23,591 bases of DNA from Gammaproteobacteria bacterium UBA3067 (GTDB lineage Bacteria; Pseudomonadota; Gammaproteobacteria; Pseudomonadales; UBA3067): positions 1 through 23,591 of the forward strand of contig DFBZ01000094.1 of NCBI GenBank assembly GCA_002366835.1. Reading direction: 5' to 3'. The notes beneath the pieces were generated by a model. The model had not been told where the DNA came from, ran no database searches, and was given only the letters and a program-made list of their open reading frames with translations. Below, piece by piece: positions 16,409 to 23,591 of this stretch. The position numbers were made by a program, and so were the translations under genes. How positions within the stretch are numbered: the stretch's first letter is position 1; every line of letters starts with the position of its first letter.

Positions 16409-16549
16409 GTAACTATTCAGCGAACCCCACAACTGCTCAAATTGCGTTCAAAGTTGCGCAGAACAAGGCAAAAAATATGAGCCTACAAGTATAAATGATC
16501 ATTTTTTAACGCCGTTATGCACAAATTTAGGCGTGAGCTGAATAGTTAC
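16409..16549. repeat. 141-bp inverted-repeat element (MITE- or REP-like)
   Basis: The ends GTAACTATTCAGC (16409-16421) and GCTGAATAGTTAC (16537-16549) are a perfect 13-bp inverted repeat. Further inside, AAAGTTGCGCAGAAC and the complement of the GTTATGCACAAATTT stretch also pair loosely. Near the centre is the palindrome AAATGATCATTT (16493-16504). The whole unit could fold as one long imperfect hairpin. It encodes no protein. No clear target duplication flanks it. It lies between parC and the small gene at 16615-16926, so it may also shape their transcription. The tip resembles the palindrome at 10037-10062. Confidence 0.6.
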
Positions 16550-16614
16550 GAAGACGCTCGCCCCACAATATAGACGCAGGACGAGGAAATGTGAAAAACG
16601 TGCGAGCTAATAAT

Positions 16615-16926
16615 CTACTGGGATGGCATAGGTATTACCTTACCTTTTTTCCTCTCGGAAGCAGGCTTATTCAAGCGCCTTAGAAATCGAGGCGACACAT
16701 TCCAGGTATCCCCATCATCCGTTAAGATACGGACCGTTTTAGTATTAAATTTCACCAGTGTTCCTTTAACAAGAGTTCCGGTTTCTGGCTCAAATACAAC
16801 TCGGTCACCCTGAGAAAAGCGCATCATGTCACCATTAAGCCGTGCCTTTTCCAGCAGTTTCAATCGTTCAACAATCTTACGATTCAGCTCTACAAGCTCT
16901 TTTTCAGACAAGTGTTCAATATCCAT
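16615..16926 (-). CDS. Small conserved-looking protein with a KOW/Tudor-like beta domain
   Basis: A 103-residue product. The start is taken as the ATG at 16924-16926 because GGGAGG lies 6 nt upstream of it on the minus strand; a longer frame to 16980 has no such signal. Residues about 1-30 form a charged helix (SEKELVELNRKIVERLK). They are followed by a compact beta-rich segment, GDRVVFEPETG then GTLVKFNTKTVRILTDDG, typical of small KOW/SH3-like RNA- or protein-binding barrels, and a basic tail. Probably cytoplasmic. The exact family and role are not recognised. It is upstream of parC on the same strand, but the 141-bp repeat separates them. Confidence 0.75.
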   Translation of the reverse strand: MDIEHLSEKELVELNRKIVERLKLLEKARLNGDMMRFSQGDRVVFEPETGTLVKGTLVKFNTKTVRILTDDGDTWNVSPRFLRRLNKPASERKKGKVIPMPSQ

Positions 16927-17171
16927 AATCCCTCCCTTTGAACCTGTTTTATCACGGCTGCGAGGCTCACTGCCCCTCAAGCGACTGCTTCTGGAATTAT
17001 CCTAGAAGCCGCAGTTGGGCGCGAAAAAGGCATGACTCTACTACAGTTTATAGGATTATATACCCATCACACGCACACGCGCCTCCTATTGGCAAAATAG
17101 CAAGTCATTTATCAAACAACATCACGACACACAAACTTTATCCCTGCCAAGTCAGCAGCTATCATTAGTCT

Positions 17172-18266
17172 ATGAAAAGTCAACAAAACCACATCAACAA
17201 ACGCATCTCCGGCCAAAAAAACCTGAAAACTCCTTCACTACCGCCCAAGCTTTTACTCCTGCCCTCCTTATTGCTTGCTTTATTCCCAGGCCCAGCCGCA
17301 CGCGCGGCCCATCAAGCGGAAACTGACGAAGAACACCACATCTCCAACTCCGCCAACCCAGAGGACAGCCAGTGCCTTCCTGAGCCCCTACCAACATGGC
17401 GCAAGGGTGCGTATCGCCTATCCGATGCACGCGATAACTGGAGCAGCCGTGTGGATCAATTCGCACGCGGTGTAGATGGTTTTTTTGCTGGAGAGGAAAG
17501 CCTGAACGAGCTAAATAAAAGCTATGCCAAACTAAGCATTGGAGGCCGCTGGATAGAAAGTGGGGATTACGAGAATGAAAGCGATCTAAAGTTCCGCCTC
17601 CATTTACCCGCCACCAAAGAACGCTACAAATTGATTATCGAAAACGATCCGGAAGAAGCGGAAAGCCTCGACGAAAAAAACCGCTCCAGCTTTATCGGCA
17701 TTCAAGAATCCGGCAGGGACTCTGTTTCCGCCGCAATACAACATGTCCGCAAAAGAGGAGAATACTGGAAAACAAGCTCCCGACTGGGAATAAAAGGGGG
17801 CGTACCGCTCGACCCCTTCGCCAGAGTCACAGCCCAGCGCAGATGGAGCGCAGGGGAGGAATGGAATATTCCCTATCGCTTTCGCCTTTCCTACTTTCAT
17901 TCAGATGGCTACAAAGCGATCAACACTATCTCGTTCCAAAAAAGCCTAGAACACTCCCTTCTGTTCAATGCTAAAACCGACATTGCCTGGACACAAGAGC
18001 GAAACACCCTGGAAACAGCCCAGATTTTTAGCATTTTCCAGCGTCTAGAAAAAAACAAAGGCATCGACTACAAGTTTGGTGTGTTAGGCGAAAGTGCCTC
18101 CCACCACGTTGTTAACGCCTACTTCTTATCCGCACACTACCGCAAACTAATTTATCAAGACTGGCTTTATATCAATATAATTCCTGAACTAAACTATCCG
18201 AGAGAACTGGATTACGAATCTGTTGCATCACTTTCCGTGCGATTAGAAGTTTTTTTCAAGCATTAA
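17172..18266 (+). CDS. Predicted outer-membrane beta-barrel protein of unknown function
   Basis: A 364-residue protein. The signal peptide has a Leu-rich core (about 26-39) and likely cleavage after ARA (residue 45). The mature part has many short alternating polar/hydrophobic stretches separated by charged turns, such as KFRLHLPATKERYKLII and YRFRLSYFHSDGYKAI. It ends in SLSVRLEVFFKH, resembling the aromatic-ended beta-signal of outer-membrane barrels, although the Phe pair is followed by Lys-His. The first 60 mature residues look unstructured. I do not recognise a named family. The sulfotransferase gene starts 16 bp after its stop, so the two are likely co-transcribed. No strong ribosome binding site is seen at its ATG. 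Confidence 0.7.
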   Translation: MKSQQNHINKRISGQKNLKTPSLPPKLLLLPSLLLALFPGPAARAAHQAETDEEHHISNSANPEDSQCLPEPLPTWRKGAYRLSDARDNWSSRVDQFARGVDGFFAGEESLNELNKSYAKLSIGGRWIESGDYENESDLKFRLHLPATKERYKLIIENDPEEAESLDEKNRSSFIGIQESGRDSVSAAIQHVRKRGEYWKTSSRLGIKGGVPLDPFARVTAQRRWSAGEEWNIPYRFRLSYFHSDGYKAINTISFQKSLEHSLLFNAKTDIAWTQERNTLETAQIFSIFQRLEKNKGIDYKFGVLGESASHHVVNAYFLSAHYRKLIYQDWLYINIIPELNYPRELDYESVASLSVRLEVFFKH

Positions 18267-18282
18267 TCAGAATTTCCTTAAT

Positions 18283-19257
18283 ATGAACATACCCCCGTCA
18301 AGCACCTTGGCTCCCGATCAAAAAAAGTTAGCCATCATCCAGCACGCCGCACAGCTGGATACCGCTTATATGGATGCCAGCGGCGGCAAAAAATTTGCTC
18401 TTCATATGAAACGTCAGTTTCAACCTTATTACTTTATGCAAGCACCTTTGTGGCGCACAGCGATTCGCTCCTTCAACAATAAGAACAGAGTAACGCCGGA
18501 CTTTTTCAGCTTAGGTGCAGTGCGCTCCGGTACGACCCTGCTTGCGGATTACATCATGCAACATCCCTGTGTAGTGCTACCTCTGGCCAAAGAAATCGGT
18601 ATGCGCGACGCGCCGATTTCCCGTTTACTGGAAGCCCAATTTCCCACCCAGAAAGAAAAAAAAGCTGTTGAGCAAAAACACGGCATAGCCAAAACTGCTT
18701 ACTGCTCCCCCGTTGCCCCTTCCATGTTATTTCCACTGCTTGCCAGGAATGTAAACCCAAATGGCAAGATCGTAATGATTATGCGCAACCCCGTAGATCG
18801 CACCTTTTCCCACTGGCGCTGGGATCAGGTAACTATGAAAAAACTTAAAAAGGACAAACTATGGGATAACTTTCCAGGCTTTGATGAGCTGATCAAACTT
18901 GAAATCGAAACCAGCGAACAAAAAACCACTACCGGCTTCACCCTCGCGGGCGCCGGTTGCGGTGGTTACATACAACACAGTATTTACCTGCCCTTTGTAA
19001 AAAGCCTGCACCAGTATTTCGGCAAAGAAAATGTGCTGCTCATCAAAGCAGAGAGTTTTTTTGAAAACCCTGTCAATACAGCCAAAACCGTTTACAACTT
19101 TTTTGACCTGCCCGATTACGAACCCGTGGCAACTCCAGTAGGGAATGCGGGGCCTGAGGGAAAAATAAGCACAGAAACGAAGGAGATTCTCAGCAATTTT
19201 TTTGCGCCATTAAATGCACGGTTTTATGACTACATCGGTGAGGATTACGGGTGGTAA
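18283..19257 (+). CDS. PAPS-dependent sulfotransferase domain protein
   Basis: Predicted to transfer a sulfuryl group from 3'-phosphoadenosine 5'-phosphosulfate to a hydroxyl or amine. The 5'-phosphosulfate loop is at 74-85 (FFSLGAVRSGTT). The 3'-phosphate motif is at 166-178 (IMRNPVDRTFSHW), with Arg168 and Ser176. The later GGYIQHSIYLPF and a VLLIKAESFFENP segment are typical of the heparan/carbohydrate sulfotransferase branch. The catalytic base is probably in the LAKEIG segment (about 101-106). No signal peptide, so cytoplasmic. The 324-residue length is normal. The acceptor cannot be read from sequence; a surface glycan or lipid is plausible given the barrel gene just upstream. It is convergent with the DUF1285 gene 22 bp away. 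Confidence 0.9.
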   Translation: MNIPPSSTLAPDQKKLAIIQHAAQLDTAYMDASGGKKFALHMKRQFQPYYFMQAPLWRTAIRSFNNKNRVTPDFFSLGAVRSGTTLLADYIMQHPCVVLPLAKEIGMRDAPISRLLEAQFPTQKEKKAVEQKHGIAKTAYCSPVAPSMLFPLLARNVNPNGKIVMIMRNPVDRTFSHWRWDQVTMKKLKKDKLWDNFPGFDELIKLEIETSEQKTTTGFTLAGAGCGGYIQHSIYLPFVKSLHQYFGKENVLLIKAESFFENPVNTAKTVYNFFDLPDYEPVATPVGNAGPEGKISTETKEILSNFFAPLNARFYDYIGEDYGW

Positions 19258-19279
19258 CAAAGAATATTCGGGTTCAAAT

Positions 19280-19876
19280 CTAAGCTAAGGCAAAGAACTG
19301 CCCTGTGCTTTCCACACCATAAGTGGGCTGCCCATTCAGGTCTTTCTCCTCAGCCATATCGGCTAACTGATAAAAGACACTCCTGCTCAACTTGGCCTCC
19401 AAGCCGTCCCTGATAACAACAAAGGGACTTGGTTCGTCACTATTTGGATCCACCTCCACCCGAATAGGGTGCTGCGCATCTGCTGTTACCCTATCACCCA
19501 CATTGGTGACAAAGCTCAGTGCTTGCTTCCCTTCGAGTTCACTTTTCTCCACGGCAATAGCGATAAATGGCGCCGCTTCCACTTGGATACGCCATTTTTC
19601 CACCGGCGTTACCAGGTAAAAACAACCATCGTCGTCATGCCTGAGTATCGTTGAAAACAAGCGCACCAGCGAAGAACGGTTAATAGGGGAACCCTGGTAA
19701 TACCAGGCTCCATCACTGGCAATGCACATATCCAAATCGCCGCACAGTGGGGGGTTCCATAAATGTACCGGCGGTAGTCCTTTACCCTGCTGAATGGCCT
19801 CCTTGGCCGAATCCAAAAACGTCGAAGGTGGCATGTCGGAGTCTGCAGGCATAGTGTTCATCACTGTATTAGGCAA
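19280..19876 (-). CDS. DUF1285 family protein
   Basis: A 198-residue soluble protein. The family signature is clear: CDLDMCIASDGAWYYQGSPI then RLFSTILRHDDDGCFYLVTP and KWRIQVEAAPFIA in the middle, with SRSVFYQLADMAE near the end. DUF1285 proteins are widespread in proteobacteria; their biochemical role is not established. No signal peptide or membrane span is visible. Several ATGs are available in the first 15 codons (residues 1, 6, 9, 15), so the exact start is uncertain; none has a strong ribosome binding site. It is a single gene, convergent with the sulfotransferase. Confidence 0.88.
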   Translation of the reverse strand: MPNTVMNTMPADSDMPPSTFLDSAKEAIQQGKGLPPVHLWNPPLCGDLDMCIASDGAWYYQGSPINRSSLVRLFSTILRHDDDGCFYLVTPVEKWRIQVEAAPFIAIAVEKSELEGKQALSFVTNVGDRVTADAQHPIRVEVDPNSDEPSPFVVIRDGLEAKLSRSVFYQLADMAEEKDLNGQPTYGVESTGQFFALA

Positions 19877-20021
19877 ATTAAGTCCGGCGATATTAACTTA
19901 TCGCCAAAAACCGGCAACCTCTCCGTGGTTAGAAATATAACTGCTTCCTGCTAGCAGCCAAAGCTAACACTAAGTAAATAAATATTCCATAACACTACAA
20001 TGAAACATACCCGGCAACGTA

Positions 20022-20627
20022 TCAATCCAGGCCCACAAAAGGCCGCCGGCCCGCACCTAAGCGTCGCGCCAACTGATTCAAAGGCACCTTGGCCAGATCC
20101 GAAGGGCTATCGCCAATAAAAGAGAGATAACCACTTTTGCCCTGTATGTCGGCTTGATCCAACAGCTTGCCACTTGAAACCTCCACCAGTTTTATCGCCA
20201 GGCGAATTTTATCAATCCCTGTTTTGCCCTTGCTTTCCTCCAAAAGCGGCAAGTCTCTGCCTTCATGCCAATCGTTTGGCGTAATAAAAAGCGCATAATC
20301 ACAATGCAGCTGTTTCGCTGACGCAAGGGCTTGTTTGCCATTTTCATCCACCCTACCCACCTCCACCCGGCGGAAAGTCGCACGAAAAGAGGCAGCAGCC
20401 TGATTAAGAAGATGAACATACTCCTCACTGCTAGACTCTTCACCTGTACCGACAAAGCCGACTCTTGGCATATAAATATTTGATTCAAAAGGAATGGTAA
20501 GATTTCTTTGGCGCTCAATTTGATAGCGATCAGTCAAGCGAAGATAGCCCGTCAAGGTATTGGTTTGCGGGTATACAGCACAAGCGGATAACTGCAAACC
20601 GAGAATAATAGTGAAAACTTTTTTCAT
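20022..20627 (-). CDS. DUF4823-like lipoprotein
   Basis: The start at 20625-20627 is preferred over the ATG five codons upstream. AAGGA lies close before it, and translation from here begins directly with the signal sequence MKKVFTIILGLQLSAC. The lipobox Cys is residue 16. The mature part (about 185 residues) contains PRVGFVGTGEESS, LNQAAASFRATFRRVEVG, CDYALFITPNDWHEGRD and a C-terminal KLVEVSSGKLLDQADIQGKSG. This matches the pattern of DUF4823 lipoproteins of Pseudomonas and relatives, whose role is unknown. It is a single gene, divergent from the aminotransferase-fold gene across 153 bp. Confidence 0.75.
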   Translation of the reverse strand: MKKVFTIILGLQLSACAVYPQTNTLTGYLRLTDRYQIERQRNLTIPFESNIYMPRVGFVGTGEESSSEEYVHLLNQAAASFRATFRRVEVGRVDENGKQALASAKQLHCDYALFITPNDWHEGRDLPLLEESKGKTGIDKIRLAIKLVEVSSGKLLDQADIQGKSGYLSFIGDSPSDLAKVPLNQLARRLGAGRRPFVGLD

Positions 20628-20780
20628 AAGTCCTTGCGACATCTAATCTGTTAGAGGTAAAAATAGTACATCACCTCGTATACCATACAATTTTGTTGCC
20701 ACTTTTGTTGGCTGCCTTATTGGCCATCACTGCCCCGCGACCCTGCCGCAGCCCCACTCACTCAACTGAAACGAGTCATT

Positions 20781-21896
20781 ATGGAACTTTCCGCTGAATT
20801 CCCCCTGCACCCCGAACTGTGCTATCTCAACCACGCCGCTGTTTCCCCTTGGCCCAAACGCTGCGAGCAAGCGATACAAGAATTTAGTCGTGAGAACGTA
20901 TTATGGGGGGCCACCCACTATCCCAAATGGATGAAGGTTGAAAGCACCCTGCGCAAACAATTTCAAACATTATTAAATGCCCCAAGCGGGCAAGATATTG
21001 CCCTGGTAAAAAACACCTCTGAAGGGCTTTCCATGATCGCTTACGGGCTGAAGTGGAAAGCAGGCGATACGGTCATCATCAGCGACGAAGAATTCCCTTC
21101 CAACCGCATAGTGTGGGAGTCCCTGCGCAACCAGGGCGTAAAGGTTAAAGAAATCGCCCTCTCCGGCGATGACCCCGAAGCCGCCATTATCGCCGCGTGT
21201 GATTCACATACCCGCCTTATCTCCCTAAGCTCTGTACAGTATGCCAGCGGTTTCCGCTTAAAGCTGGAGGTACTCGGCGAGCACTGCCGCGAGCAAGGCA
21301 TCCTGTTCTGCGTGGACGCTATCCAAAGCCTCGGCGCACAAAATATGGATGTAGAAGCGATAAAGGCGGATTTCGTCGTCGCCGATGGCCATAAGTGGCT
21401 ACTCGGCCCGGAGGGGCTCGGTGTATTTTTCTCCACCGCCGAAGCACGCAAACAGCTATCGGTAAATGAATACGGTTGGCACATGGTCGAACATGTCGGC
21501 GACTATGACCGCAAAGACTGGACCGTCGCTCAATCTGCACGCCGTTTTGAGTGCGGCAGCCCCAACATGCTCGCCACCCACGCCCTGTCGGCCAGCCTTT
21601 CCCTTTTATTGGAAGTCGGCATGAAAAACATTGAGAAGGAACTGGAGAAGAACGTAGGCCACCTTATTCAGCAACTTGAAGCCCACCCGCAGGTCACCAT
21701 TATCTCGGCAAGAGAAAAAGAACGCCGCGCTGGCATTGTCACCTTTACCCATGCATCACTCAGCAGCCCCGAGCTATATCAACAACTTATGGAAAAACAA
21801 ATTATCTGCGCCAACCGGGGTGGAGGTGTGCGATTTTCACCCCACTTCTATACCCCTATAAACACAATTGATAAAGCGGTTGCCACCATCCCCTGA
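20781..21896 (+). CDS. Class V aminotransferase-fold PLP enzyme
   Basis: A cytoplasmic PLP enzyme of 371 residues. NHAAVSPWP is near the N-terminus, NTSEGLSMIAYGL (78-90) binds the cofactor phosphate, and SSVQYASGFRLKLE (150-163) precedes CVDAIQSLG (177-185), where Asp179 contacts the pyridine N. Lys205 in ADGHKWLLGPEG is the Schiff-base lysine. The C-terminal CANRGGGVRFSPHFYTP lacks the mobile loop Cys of SufS/CsdA-type cysteine desulfurases. The substrate is therefore more likely an amino acid handled by an epimerase-, lyase- or kynureninase-like reaction than sulfur transfer. Exact activity is unknown. It is a single gene with a strong terminator about 130 bp downstream. Confidence 0.88.
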   Translation: MELSAEFPLHPELCYLNHAAVSPWPKRCEQAIQEFSRENVLWGATHYPKWMKVESTLRKQFQTLLNAPSGQDIALVKNTSEGLSMIAYGLKWKAGDTVIISDEEFPSNRIVWESLRNQGVKVKEIALSGDDPEAAIIAACDSHTRLISLSSVQYASGFRLKLEVLGEHCREQGILFCVDAIQSLGAQNMDVEAIKADFVVADGHKWLLGPEGLGVFFSTAEARKQLSVNEYGWHMVEHVGDYDRKDWTVAQSARRFECGSPNMLATHALSASLSLLLEVGMKNIEKELEKNVGHLIQQLEAHPQVTIISAREKERRAGIVTFTHASLSSPELYQQLMEKQIICANRGGGVRFSPHFYTPINTIDKAVATIP

Positions 21897-22278
21897 TACA
21901 AATATTTTGCAACTGGGCTGGCATTTTCACGATTATGATCAATACTTACCAATGTAACTGTTTAATCTATTGCAAACATCAATCTGTTTCGTAGTTTAGA
22001 CATTACGGCTAACTCCTATTGGTCTTCGCCCAGGATCTTCCCCAGGATCCTGGGTTTTTTTTGCCTGCCATTTACGCAGAGTTTCTTTTCTTAAAACAAG
22101 CTCGGCTTTATCGTTAATTTCCTCGCCGCAATCTTAGCTTGCCAAGCAAAACAACCCTTAGCCTTGAGATGACAACAAGTGTTTTTTTGTACTTACAAGA
22201 CAGTGCGTCCCTTTGCAACATTGAGCAAGGCCTTATCGTTACCGTTCTTGAAAAATCTTATCTAGTATCCCATTCACC
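21897..22278. other. Intergenic stretch of about 380 bp
   Basis: It contains the terminator at 22029-22062 and no supported gene. About 45 codons are open on the minus strand across 21998-22135, but without a usable start codon. A weak promoter-like pair (TTGCAA at 21970 and TAGTTT at 21992, 16 bp apart) lies before the terminator. Nothing else recognisable was seen. Confidence 0.6.
22029..22062 (+). terminator. Strong rho-independent terminator
   Basis: CCCAGGATC (22029-22037) pairs with GATCCTGGG (22046-22054), a 9-bp stem with an 8-nt loop, followed by eight T (22055-22062). An alternative compact stem (CCCAG/CTGGG, 22041-22054) uses the same right arm. It probably ends the aminotransferase-fold transcript about 130 bp upstream, or a short RNA starting in that interval. 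Confidence 0.85.
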
Positions 22279-23262
22279 TCAAAAACCTAAACCACCTCGC
22301 AAATAAATAGCAAAAACTAACAACATCAATGTAACAACCCAAACCAAAATATACGCAAACATGGAGCGCCGCGCATTTTGCTTTGCCTTCCATGTGAGTG
22401 GCGCTATACCACGAAATAAAAACACCAGCTTACAAGCCAAATTTACGCAAACAATATTCACCGCCAGTAGCAAACCCGCCCCAGCTGCCAAATCCATACG
22501 CTCGTAGCCTAATACGAGACCAAGCGTTGCGGCAGGGGGCAATAAAGCCACAGCTACCATCACGCCCACTAACACACTGGATAACCCAGTGGTTAACGAA
22601 AGCGCTGCCGCAGCACCTGATACCAGAGCGAGAGCCGCAGAATCTAAACCCACATCCGTGCGCCCCAAGAGTTCCGTGCTGAGCTCCTCGGTCGGCCAAA
22701 GCATTCCAATACCCACCGACAAGGAAACAGCTAAAAAAATCCCCACGACCAGTGATAAGAAAGAGCTCCGCATTAATTCCACATCACCCAAAGCAGTACC
22801 CAATCCGAATGCTAAATTCGGCCCCAGTAATGGAGCAATCACCATTGCACCAATAATAACCGCCACATTATTTTCGATCATGCCGATAGCGGCAACAATG
22901 GTGGATAAAATGACCAGCAAAACAAAGTTCCAATCCAGTCGCGCATTCTTTTGCACAGAGGAGTACAAAACCTCCCTGGAAGCCACTGCGGCATCTTCCA
23001 TCTTTCGTTCTGCTTCAGGCGGTTTGGGCAACGCAACATCTACAGGAATGACCAAAATACGTGCTTTTGGATGCGTACCGAGTACCGTCTGCAGACCATC
23101 CAAGGTAGATTGAAGACGGTCATCACTGCTAATAATACGGACCGACTGCAGGCCTTCCTCGTCCTCAACGCCCAAACGAAAATCCAAGACATTTTGCTGC
23201 GTGGCCACTGCAGAGATAGTCTCTACATTTGATTTCTCAGCAATTATTTCTATAAGTTTCAT
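22279..23262 (-). CDS. DUF389 (TIGR00341) membrane protein
   Basis: A 327-residue inner-membrane protein. Residues about 1-100 form a soluble alpha/beta domain. They are followed by about six membrane spans beginning near residue 111 (NFVLLVILSTIVAAIGMI) and ending about 320. The family core is evident in NNVAVIIGAMVIAPLLGPNL (131-150), the Gly/Ser/Ala-rich segment SGAAAALSLTTGLSSVLVG, and ALLPPAATLGL. These features define the DUF389/TIGR00341 family. Its transport or signalling role is not established. The ATG is the first in frame, with a weak AGGGT upstream. It is a single gene. The IS element begins about 185 bp upstream on the opposite strand. Confidence 0.9.
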   Translation of the reverse strand: MKLIEIIAEKSNVETISAVATQQNVLDFRLGVEDEEGLQSVRIISSDDRLQSTLDGLQTVLGTHPKARILVIPVDVALPKPPEAERKMEDAAVASREVLYSSVQKNARLDWNFVLLVILSTIVAAIGMIENNVAVIIGAMVIAPLLGPNLAFGLGTALGDVELMRSSFLSLVVGIFLAVSLSVGIGMLWPTEELSTELLGRTDVGLDSAALALVSGAAAALSLTTGLSSVLVGVMVAVALLPPAATLGLVLGYERMDLAAGAGLLLAVNIVCVNLACKLVFLFRGIAPLTWKAKQNARRSMFAYILVWVVTLMLLVFAIYLRGGLGF

Positions 23263-23447
23263 CTACCCTAAACCTTTTAATATCTCATTTATTGATCAAA
23301 TATCACCAAAGAAACTACCCACCTAGAAGTAGATTTTTTCGCTGAAGTACTTCTACAGGAGGCCAACAGACGAGGCGATTTTTTTCTTCAAGAGCCTTGT
23401 CGTAATTATATTTCCGCTTCTGCCATACGGGCGTGCCCTGTTCTGGT

Positions 23448-23591
23448 TGAATGAAACGGACACTATAATAAGAGACAATACCCGTCAATTATTGGAGAGT
23501 CATCATGGGACAAAAACGTAGTTACAAGCAATATCCGAAAGAGTTTAAAGAAGAAGCTGTTGCTTTGGTTCGCGATCAAGGCTATTCGGTG
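23448..23591 (+). mobile_element. Left end of an IS3-type insertion sequence, cut by the window edge
   Basis: A transposase gene typical of IS3-type elements begins at 23505. The sequence TGAATGAAACGGACAC before it, beginning with TG, resembles IS3-family inverted-repeat tips, with the exact boundary between about 23445 and 23452. TATAAT at 23464-23469 could be a -10 element for the transposase. The right end and the flanking duplication lie outside the window. Confidence 0.65.
23505..23591 (+). CDS. Transposase OrfA, IS3/IS911 type (partial, 5' end only)
   Basis: The first 29 codons are present and the frame is open to the window edge. The start MGQKRSYKQYPKEFKEEAV followed by ALVRDQGYSV is the N-terminal helix-turn-helix region of IS3-type OrfA proteins (Tnp_1 family), which bind the element ends. 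GGAGAG lies 5 nt before the ATG. The catalytic OrfB (DDE) would follow beyond the window. Confidence 0.85.
   Translation, partial: MGQKRSYKQYPKEFKEEAVALVRDQGYSV

Noticed and set aside
16927..16980. Upstream extension of the small minus-strand gene by 18 codons
   Set aside because: The internal ATG at 16924-16926 has a strong GGGAGG in front, and the extension is basic and non-descript.
21998..22135. About 45 open codons on the minus strand containing a KETLRKW-like segment reminiscent of some peptide leaders
   Set aside because: No start codon exists in the frame, the upstream stop is close, and the region overlaps the terminator hairpin. There is no biosynthetic gene nearby.

Overview
The window looks like chromosomal DNA of a marine-type gammaproteobacterium, most likely from the Cellvibrio/Saccharophagus/Teredinibacter side of the Pseudomonadales. 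This rests on gene content: a monomeric NADP isocitrate dehydrogenase, a long ACT-type SerB close to parC, a DUF1285 protein and a DUF4823-type lipoprotein. It is inference, not a sequence match. No rRNA, tRNA, CRISPR array or replication origin was seen.

Layout. 1-1530: an AT-rich, unrecognised minus-strand gene whose 3' end runs into an attC-like imperfect hairpin (possible stray integron cassette), then a G-poor spacer. 1537-4741 (minus): monomeric isocitrate dehydrogenase and a Pcm-type isoaspartyl methyltransferase. 4869-6139: a decayed zone. A 186-bp MITE-like element with terminal inverted repeats and a CAATAA duplication sits just upstream of a glutamate dehydrogenase remnant, which is fused to the remnant of a fatty-acyl-CoA ligase. 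6223-9320 (plus): a transmembrane Ser/Thr kinase overlapping by 4 bp a lipoprotein with Sel1 repeats, a coiled coil and a caspase-like protease domain. 9392-9994 (minus): a c-type cytochrome with a Lys/Gly/His/Cys-rich tail. 10094-11341 (minus): serB, divergent from a membrane class III nucleotide cyclase (11587-13068, plus) that overlaps a second lipoprotein gene (13052-14098). 14127-16367 (minus): parC, followed by an inverted-repeat element and a small minus-strand gene. 17172-19257 (plus): a predicted outer-membrane beta-barrel and a PAPS-type sulfotransferase, 16 bp apart. 19280-20627 (minus): a DUF1285 protein and a DUF4823-like lipoprotein. 20781-21896 (plus): a class V aminotransferase-fold enzyme. 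22279-23262 (minus): a DUF389/TIGR00341 membrane protein. The window ends inside the first gene of an IS3-type insertion sequence.

How the genes fit together. Most are housekeeping or conserved genes of unknown role. The segment worth most attention is the kinase-caspase pair. The kinase domain should be cytoplasmic, with one membrane span and a periplasmic tail, while the caspase is predicted to be lipid-anchored in the envelope. That is a plausible transmembrane signalling and proteolysis module. The cyclase-lipoprotein pair further on has a similar layout: cytoplasmic catalytic domain, membrane spans, and an envelope lipoprotein encoded immediately downstream. The rest of the interest lies in genome-decay features: the chimeric pseudogene, the MITE, the palindromic repeats and the orphan attC-like site.
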